21,367 nt of DNA from contig DHZF01000056.1 in assembly GCA_002414505.1 (NCBI GenBank), positions 1-21,367 on the forward strand. The letters run 5' to 3'. The notes beneath the pieces were generated by a model. That model worked only from the letters and a program-made list of their open reading frames with translations. It did no database searches and was not told the origin of the DNA. The position numbers and the translations under genes were made by a program. This document shows positions 16,501 through 21,367 of this stretch, piece by piece (position 1 is the stretch's first letter; every line of letters starts with the position of its first letter). Source of the DNA: Hyphomonas sp. UBA5111. GTDB taxonomy: Bacteria > Pseudomonadota > Alphaproteobacteria > Caulobacterales > Hyphomonadaceae.

Positions 16501-17547
16501 TCAGCTTTCGCTGAACGCGTCGATGGCGCCGAGCAGGGTGGCCACTTCGGTGCGTTCCTGTTCGCTCAGTTCCGGGCGCCAGATATCGAACAGGAGGACG
16601 ATCCGGGTCTCATCGGCCTCGTTCTTCGCTTCATGTTCGATCGTATCGTCGAAGATCACGATTTTGCCTTCCTGCCAGTGATGCGTCTCGCTGCCGACGC
16701 GCAGCCAGGCCGGGCCGGGCATGATCAGCGGCAGATGACAGATCAGGCGCGTGTTCACCATGCCATTGTGCGGCGGGATGTGCGCGCCGGGCTTCAGGAC
16801 CGAAAACAGGACGGACGGGCATTTGCCGTCGGCGAAATCGAGCGGGACGCGGTCGAGCGCGGCCGTGGTGACCGGACAGCGGGCGCAATTCTCCTCGACC
16901 TTCCGGCCGTCCTTCCAGAGATAGAAGGCGCTCCAGTCATGATTGTCGAGCAGGTGATGGTCCTGCGCGGCGAGGTGGCCGGTGCCGCGTTCGATATAGG
17001 GGCGGAAGCTCGCCTGGTCCTCGGCAAGGACGGCGCGGAGTTCGGCCTGTATCTCGGGAGTCCGGGCTTCCATCTCCGGCACCCAGTCGAACTGGGCGGT
17101 GTCATAGATCTGGATCTGGGGCAGGCCGGGGAAATAGTAGCGGCGCGGCTCCTGGAGGTAGACTGGCTGGCGGCCGAGCAGAATGTCGAGGGACTGATTG
17201 AACCGGGCCGTGCGCTCAGCTGGCGGGATCAGACCGTCGAGCCGTGCGGCATAGTCCGAGGCATAGTCGACGAGGCGCGTCTGGGCGCGCTGCAGGCCCG
17301 CCTGAACCGGCGGGGGCAGGTTCGGCATCTGGGCAGCGAGGGCGAGTGCGGCGCGATACCCGTCACTGGCGGCTTGGATATTGCCGCCCGAATGGCTGAC
17401 ATCGCCGAGCAGGAGCAGGCTGCCGAGATCATTCGGGGATTGGGCCAGCACGGCGTGCAGCGTGTCGGCGGCCCCGTTCCAGTCCCCGGCGCGGGCCCGG
17501 TCGAGGGCGGCCTGTTTTAACTGGCTGAGTGAAGTCGTGTCAGTCAT
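16501..17547 (-). CDS. Aspartyl/asparaginyl beta-hydroxylase-like 2-oxoglutarate dioxygenase with TPR-like N-terminus
   Basis: Encodes 348 residues from ATG 17547. Residues about 8-70 form helical pairs resembling tetratricopeptide repeats (ALDRARAGDWNGAADTLHAV). The C-terminal AspH-type cupin has PPHNGMVNTRLICHLPL with iron ligand His260 and Arg267, then FDDTIEHEAKN with the second ligand His305, and TRIVLLFDIWRPEL with Arg315 likely to bind 2-oxoglutarate. The family hydroxylates Asp/Asn in proteins, or lipid A acyl chains in the LpxO branch; this soluble TPR form has no membrane anchor, so a protein target is more likely. A TTG at 17583 in frame is an alternative start; neither site has a strong Shine-Dalgarno. 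It is divergent from guaA. Confidence 0.88.
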   Translation of the reverse strand: MTDTTSLSQLKQAALDRARAGDWNGAADTLHAVLAQSPNDLGSLLLLGDVSHSGGNIQAASDGYRAALALAAQMPNLPPPVQAGLQRAQTRLVDYASDYAARLDGLIPPAERTARFNQSLDILLGRQPVYLQEPRRYYFPGLPQIQIYDTAQFDWVPEMEARTPEIQAELRAVLAEDQASFRPYIERGTGHLAAQDHHLLDNHDWSAFYLWKDGRKVEENCARCPVTTAALDRVPLDFADGKCPSVLFSVLKPGAHIPPHNGMVNTRLICHLPLIMPGPAWLRVGSETHHWQEGKIVIFDDTIEHEAKNEADETRIVLLFDIWRPELSEQERTEVATLLGAIDAFSES

Positions 17548-17576
17548 GAGCTGATCGTCGTCCAGTTTCGGGCGCA

Positions 17577-17592
17577 GCGTCAATAGTGACGC
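17577..17592. promoter_or_regulatory. Dyad GCGTCA-N4-TGACGC between guaA and the hydroxylase-like gene
   Basis: GCGTCA (17577-17582) and TGACGC (17587-17592) form a perfect 6-bp dyad around ATAG in the divergent intergenic region. It could be an operator for either gene or part of a leader hairpin. A dyad this short can occur by chance in GC-rich DNA. If the TTG at 17583 were used, the dyad would overlap that start. Confidence 0.35.
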
Positions 17593-17645
17593 GGGAACCG
17601 CCCGTAGCCTGTGGACGAATCCCTCAAGCTCGGCTATCGGGCGCC

Positions 17646-19208
17646 ATGACTGAGCAGAGACACGAACGCGCCCTCATCGTCGATTTCGGCAGCCAGGTGA
17701 CGCAACTGATCGCACGACGCCTGCGCGAGAGCGGCGTCTATTGTGAAATCCACCCTTTCAACAAGGTCGATGCGGCGTTTCTCGGCGAGTATGACCCGCA
17801 GGCCGTGATCCTGTCGGGCGGCCCTTCCAGCGTGACATGGGACGACAGCCCGCGCGCCGATGATGCGATTTTTGAGCTCGGCGTGCCGGTGCTCGGCATC
17901 TGCTATGGCCAGCAGGTGATGATGCAGCAACTGGGCGGCAAGGTGGAAAGCGGCACGAGCCGTGAATTCGGCCGGGCTTTCATCGAGAAGGTCGTGGACG
18001 ACCCGATCCTGTCGGATCTTTTCCATGCGGGCGACAGCGAACAGGTCTGGATGAGCCACGGCGACCATGTTGCCGAGATGGCGCCGGGCTTTGGCGTAAT
18101 CGCGAAATCGCCGGGCGCGCCCTATGCGATCATTTCAGACCCCGAGCGCAAATTCTACGGCACGCAATTCCATCCGGAAGTCGTGCACACGGTGCATGGC
18201 CGGGAATTGCTGCGCAATTTCACGCATGGCGTCGCCGGCCTCAAGGGCGACTGGACGATGGCCGCCTACCGGGCCGAAGCCATCGAGAAGATCCGTGAGC
18301 AGGTCGGCAAGGGCCGGGTGATCTGTGGCCTGTCGGGCGGCGTGGATTCGTCGGTTGCCGCCGTGCTGATCCACGAAGCCATCGGCGACCAGTTGACCTG
18401 TGTGTATGTCGATCACGGATTGATGCGGCAGGGCGAGAGCGAACAGGTCGTCACCCTGTTCCGCGAGCATTACAACATTCCGCTAGTGCATGTGGACGCA
18501 TCGGACCTGTTCCTCGGCAAGCTGGAAGGCGTCTCGGACCCCGAACGCAAGCGCAAGATCATTGGCGGCCTGTTCATTGATGTCTTCGATGAAGAAGCCA
18601 AGAAGATCGGCGGCGCGGATTTCCTCGCGCAAGGCACGCTCTATCCCGACGTCATCGAAAGCGTCTCGGCCATTGGCGGGCCAAGCGTGACGATCAAGAG
18701 CCACCACAATGTCGGCGGCCTGCCGGAACGCATGAACATGAAACTGGTCGAGCCGCTGCGCGAGCTGTTCAAGGATGAAGTGCGCGCTTTGGGCCGGGAG
18801 CTTGGCCTGCCGGAGAGCTTTATCGGGCGGCACCCATTCCCCGGACCGGGCCTTGCGATCCGCATTCCCGGCGAGATCACGCGGGAGAAGGCCGACACGC
18901 TACGCAAGGCGGATGCGATCTATATCGACGAGATCCGCAAGGCGGGACTGTACGATGAAATCTGGCAGGCCTTCAGCGTCTTGCTGCCGGTCAACACGGT
19001 CGGCGTGATGGGTGACGAGCGCACCTATGAGGCCGTGCTGGCCCTGCGCGCGGTGACCTCCACCGATGGTATGACGGCGGACTATTATCCCTACGAGCAT
19101 GATTTCCTCGGCCGCGTCGCGACCCGCATTATCAATGAGGTGAAGGGCGTCAACCGTGTCGTCTATGACGTGACGAGCAAGCCGCCCGGCACGATCGAGT
19201 GGGAATGA
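17646..19208 (+). CDS. guaA: GMP synthase (glutamine-hydrolysing)
   Basis: Converts XMP to GMP using ATP and glutamine, completing GMP synthesis after GuaB. It encodes 520 residues, the usual length. The class I amidotransferase domain has Cys86 in LGICYGQQ and His176 and Glu178 in FHPEV. The ATP pyrophosphatase domain has the P-loop SGGVDSS (230-236). The dimerisation domain ends with the invariant KPPGTIEWE. The ATG at 17646 begins the conserved N-terminus (ALIVDFGSQ at 9-17); the frame continues upstream to 17586 without conservation, and no strong Shine-Dalgarno is seen. It is divergent from the hydroxylase-like gene and followed by a hairpin. Confidence 0.98.
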   Translation: MTEQRHERALIVDFGSQVTQLIARRLRESGVYCEIHPFNKVDAAFLGEYDPQAVILSGGPSSVTWDDSPRADDAIFELGVPVLGICYGQQVMMQQLGGKVESGTSREFGRAFIEKVVDDPILSDLFHAGDSEQVWMSHGDHVAEMAPGFGVIAKSPGAPYAIISDPERKFYGTQFHPEVVHTVHGRELLRNFTHGVAGLKGDWTMAAYRAEAIEKIREQVGKGRVICGLSGGVDSSVAAVLIHEAIGDQLTCVYVDHGLMRQGESEQVVTLFREHYNIPLVHVDASDLFLGKLEGVSDPERKRKIIGGLFIDVFDEEAKKIGGADFLAQGTLYPDVIESVSAIGGPSVTIKSHHNVGGLPERMNMKLVEPLRELFKDEVRALGRELGLPESFIGRHPFPGPGLAIRIPGEITREKADTLRKADAIYIDEIRKAGLYDEIWQAFSVLLPVNTVGVMGDERTYEAVLALRAVTSTDGMTADYYPYEHDFLGRVATRIINEVKGVNRVVYDVTSKPPGTIEWE

Positions 19209-19225
19209 TGACTTTTGCCCTGGGG

Positions 19226-19250
19226 GTGACGGCTGTTCCCAGCCTGTCAC
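19226..19250 (+). terminator. Likely terminator hairpin after guaA
   Basis: GTGAC-GGCTG (19226-19235) pairs with CAGCC (19240-19244) and GTCAC (19246-19250), with a one-base bulge and a TTCC loop. It begins 17 bp after the guaA stop. Only a short mixed run follows, with no T-tract. Confidence 0.45.
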
Positions 19251-19310
19251 TCTGAAAGTCCATTTCACGCCGCTCTGTACACGCGGCCCAAACGCGGTAG
19301 AGTCGCCTGC

Positions 19311-19646
19311 ATGACTGATCTGACCGACACGCTGAAACAGCTCTCCGCGCTTGGACAGGAGACCCGGCTGCTGACGTTCCGGGCGCTCATGGAGGCGGGG
19401 CCGGACGGTTTGCAGGCAGGTGCCATTGCCGAACATCTGGACATCGCGCCTAACAAGCTGTCGGGGCATCTGAACATATTGGTGAATTCCGGGCTGGTCA
19501 GCGTCGCGCGTGATGGGCGACGGATGATCTATACGGCCAGGATTGACGGCGTGAACCAGTTGCTCTCGGTGCTCGTGGACAATTGCTGCCACGGTCATCC
19601 GGAAGTGTGTGATCCGCTCGCCAGGAAATCAAAGGCAATTTGTTAA
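19311..19646 (+). CDS. ArsR/SmtB-family winged-helix transcriptional regulator
   Basis: Encodes 111 residues. The winged helix-turn-helix runs from about residue 10 to 85: LGQETRLLTFRALMEAG, then the DNA-reading helix in APNKLSGHLNILVNSGLV, then the beta wing VARDGRRMIYTA. The C-terminus ends in DNCCHGHPEVC, a Cys/His cluster seen in ArsR proteins near arsenic genes; metal or metalloid sensing is possible but the ligands are not certain. ArsR proteins are repressors released from DNA by their ligand or a redox change. No arsenate reductase or efflux gene is beside it. A perfect dyad starts 2 bp after its stop. The start ATG at 19311 matches the usual family N-terminus and has no strong Shine-Dalgarno. 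Confidence 0.9.
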   Translation: MTDLTDTLKQLSALGQETRLLTFRALMEAGPDGLQAGAIAEHLDIAPNKLSGHLNILVNSGLVSVARDGRRMIYTARIDGVNQLLSVLVDNCCHGHPEVCDPLARKSKAIC

Positions 19647-19647
19647 A

Positions 19648-19669
19648 TCAATATTCGATAGAATATTGA
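19648..19669. promoter_or_regulatory. Perfect 22-bp dyad, candidate ArsR operator
   Basis: TCAATATTC (19648-19656) and GAATATTGA (19661-19669) are perfect inverted arms around GATA. AT-rich dyads of this size are typical ArsR/SmtB targets. It lies just after the arsR-like gene and its right end overlaps a -35-like TTGAAA, placing it to control the following lipoprotein gene. It could also be a hairpin at the end of the arsR message, but no T-run follows. No second copy is seen upstream of the regulator itself. Confidence 0.6.
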
Positions 19670-19694
19670 AATAACGTCTATGTCGCGCTAAGGT
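19666..19694 (+). promoter_or_regulatory. Candidate promoter of the lipoprotein (and porin) genes
   Basis: TTGAAA (19666-19671) and TAAGGT (19689-19694) are spaced by 17 bp. The -10 is a poor match to TATAAT. Transcription would start near 19701, before GGGAGG at 19711-19716. The -35 shares four bases with the 22-bp dyad, so a protein bound there would block it. Confidence 0.4.
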
Positions 19695-19721
19695 CTTCCC
19701 AAAGTCGCACGGGAGGATGAC

Positions 19722-20132
19722 ATGCGAACTGGACTGAGGACGTACGCTACAATCGCTTTGGCAGGCATGGGACTGGCAGCATGCGCGGGCGCGCCGGACT
19801 CGGTCCGGGCCCCGGCCGACACTGCTGCCACAACCGGTGATCTGGAGCTGCGCGCCAGCGGCTCTGGTAATTGGGATATCGACTGTGTTGCCGTCACCGA
19901 ACGGGGTGAGGCGAATGCCAGCGTGAAGGGGCGGGGTTCAACCAGCACGGACATGTTGTTTGTGCGCGAGGTCTCAAACGCCGCCTGCACCTACCAGACG
20001 GGGGCCTCGCCGGTCACCTTGAAACTGATGGAGGAAGGGGTGGCCTGTCCGTTCGGCGCGTTTGAAAGCGGGATTTGCCAGACAATTCTTCCGGCTGAGA
20101 CCAGCGGAACACTTCAATTCTCGGTCAAATAA
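19722..20132 (+). CDS. Small lipoprotein of unknown function
   Basis: Encodes 136 residues. The N-terminus is a lipoprotein signal peptide with basic residues, a hydrophobic stretch and the lipobox LAAC, so Cys21 would be lipidated. A low-complexity linker (to about residue 40) is followed by a beta-rich domain with four cysteines (DCVAV, AACTY, VACPF and ICQTI), compatible with two disulfides. I do not recognise the family. GGGAGG (19711-19716) precedes the ATG. It follows the ArsR-family gene and the dyad and precedes the porin gene by 45 bp in the same direction, so it may be co-transcribed with the porin. Confidence 0.85.
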   Translation: MRTGLRTYATIALAGMGLAACAGAPDSVRAPADTAATTGDLELRASGSGNWDIDCVAVTERGEANASVKGRGSTSTDMLFVREVSNAACTYQTGASPVTLKLMEEGVACPFGAFESGICQTILPAETSGTLQFSVK

Positions 20133-20177
20133 TGTTTTAGAACCGCAACGTGACTCGGGCGCGATGCGGGAGAGTAT

Positions 20178-21367
20178 ATGCGACGAATTTTGTGGGCCTT
20201 CGCGCTGATGGCGCACATCTGCTCTGTTGCCGAGGCGGAGGAGGCCTTCCGGCTCAGGGATGCCGTAGACGCTCCGGCCTGGCTGACGCTCAAGGGAGAG
20301 ACCCGCGTCCGCTATGAGACGCTGCAGGGGCAGGTTCGGGCCGGCGGCGAGGGCGGCGACCAATTGCTCCTGTTCCGCAGCCTTTTGCTGGCCGAGGCAG
20401 ACACCGGCCCGGTCTCTTTCGGGGTCGAGGTGCAGGACAGCCGGACCTATCTGGCCGATGCCGGCACCCCGCTGTCCAGCAGCATCGCCAATCCGCTGGA
20501 CTTCCTCCAGCTCTATGCCCGCATCGACGAGTTGCCGGGCGTTTTCGGGGAGGGCTCGTCCAGCAAGCTGACCCTTGGGCGGCAGACGGTCTCCATCGGC
20601 TCGAAACGCCAGATCGAGCGCGTCGATTTTGCCAATGTCATCAAGAGCTATACCGGCGCGTATTTTGTCTCCACGGCAGCGCGCGGTGACGAACTCCATC
20701 TCGTCTATGTCGTGCCGACCGCGCGCTATCCGGATGCGCGGCCAGCGCTGGATGACAATGAACTTTCAGGCGATGAGGAACAATGGGAGCGGCGTATCTG
20801 GGGCGTGCATTATCGCCGCGCGGATATCCTGCCGGCGATGGCGCCGGGTCTCTGGGGCGAAGTGTTCGCCTACGGACTGGAAGAGCGGGACTCCGGCGAC
20901 TTCCAGACGCCGGACCGGTCCTATTTCGCGCCGGGCTTTCGTCTCTACCGGAAGCCTGTTTCCGGACAGTGGGATATTGACCTTGAGGGCGCCCTGAGAC
21001 GCGGCAGCCGCTACGCCTCCAGCGCTCAATCGGACACGCAAAGCCTTGAGGTGGAGGCGTCCATGCTGTTTGCCGCGGTCGGGTATACGTTTGATATGCC
21101 GTGGCAGCCGCGCATTGCGTTGGAATATTATTATGCCAGCGGCGATGAGGACCCGTTTGACCTCAATTATGACCAGCATGAGCGCCTGTTCGGGTCGCGG
21201 CGGACCGACCTCAACAATACCAGTATTCACGGGCCGCTAACTCCCGCCAATCTGAATGCGCCGGGATTCCGCTTGGAAGTGAAACCGGGTGCCCGATGGG
21301 ACGCCCGGGTCTACTATCACGCGGCGCATCTGGCGTCGAAGACCGACAGCTGGGTCATTGCCAAGCT
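20178..21367 (+). CDS. Alginate-export (AlgE)-family outer membrane porin, 5' part (3' end outside window)
   Basis: The frame stays open from ATG 20178 to the right edge, giving 396 residues of an unfinished protein. GGGAG (20168-20172) lies five bases ahead of the start. A signal peptide (MRRILWAFALMAHICSVAEA) is followed by a beta-barrel pattern of alternating strands with Tyr and Trp. Family-like segments are LGRQTVSIGSKRQIERVDFA in the first half and LFGSRRTDLNNTSIHGPLTP near the edge, as in the alginate export family. Such proteins form 18-strand-like outer membrane channels; outside alginate producers the solute is unknown. The codon pattern fits the neighbours. It probably forms a unit with the lipoprotein gene upstream. 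Confidence 0.88.
   Translation, partial: MRRILWAFALMAHICSVAEAEEAFRLRDAVDAPAWLTLKGETRVRYETLQGQVRAGGEGGDQLLLFRSLLLAEADTGPVSFGVEVQDSRTYLADAGTPLSSSIANPLDFLQLYARIDELPGVFGEGSSSKLTLGRQTVSIGSKRQIERVDFANVIKSYTGAYFVSTAARGDELHLVYVVPTARYPDARPALDDNELSGDEEQWERRIWGVHYRRADILPAMAPGLWGEVFAYGLEERDSGDFQTPDRSYFAPGFRLYRKPVSGQWDIDLEGALRRGSRYASSAQSDTQSLEVEASMLFAAVGYTFDMPWQPRIALEYYYASGDEDPFDLNYDQHERLFGSRRTDLNNTSIHGPLTPANLNAPGFRLEVKPGARWDARVYYHAAHLASKTDSWVIAK

Noticed and set aside
17594..17620. GGAACC upstream of guaA as an EcfG general-stress promoter
   Set aside because: No GTT-type -10 lies 16-17 bp downstream.
19974..20699. 241-codon minus-strand frame opposite the lipoprotein and porin genes
   Set aside because: The plus strand carries a signal peptide and the AlgE-family sequence in a frame open to the window edge.

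Overview
The window is GC-rich chromosomal DNA with codons ending mostly in G or C. Gene content and order point to an alphaproteobacterium, most likely of the Caulobacterales/Hyphomonadaceae type. Pointers are an alphaproteobacterial-style CTP synthase, a Ppx/GppA-like gene followed by rlmE, the guaB - RsmB-family methyltransferase - guaA neighbourhood, heptose (HldE) lipopolysaccharide synthesis, and palindromic intergenic repeats. The genus is an inference. I saw no tRNA, rRNA, CRISPR array, insertion sequence or prophage gene.

Left part (1-7380): the 3' part of pyrG runs in from the left edge. It is followed by a nested palindromic repeat and an unrecognised minus-strand gene (1536-2222). 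Next is a tightly coupled minus-strand operon of four genes read from 7219 down to 2414: class I DNA photolyase, FAD-dependent oxidoreductase, DUF1365 protein and a Cfa-family lipid methyltransferase. Each junction is a 4-bp ATGA overlap. This set matches the light/singlet-oxygen lipid-modification module, and a TGATCC-N18-TAGATA element 24 bp upstream of the first SD resembles RpoE/ChrR-type promoters. The Cfa-like enzyme appears to lack two residues of the cyclopropane synthase active site, so the operon may make methyl-branched or furan fatty acids rather than cyclopropanes.

Middle part (7379-12790): hldE (ADP-heptose precursor synthesis), convergent hspQ, a divergent Ppx/GppA-like phosphatase gene overlapping rlmE (23S rRNA 2'-O-methyltransferase), then a convergent dodecin-like flavoprotein gene with a long tail. 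A GFA/CENP-V zinc protein gene is translationally coupled to a cysteine-rich lipoprotein gene, and a doubtful small minus-strand gene follows.

Right part (12788-21367): guaB and guaA, the two dedicated GMP synthesis steps, flank an RsmB-family rRNA m5C methyltransferase. A GNAT acetyltransferase gene and an aspartyl/asparaginyl beta-hydroxylase-like gene lie between them on the minus strand. After guaA come a solo ArsR-family regulator, a perfect 22-bp dyad at the promoter of a small lipoprotein gene, and an outer-membrane porin gene of the alginate-export (AlgE) family that runs off the right edge.
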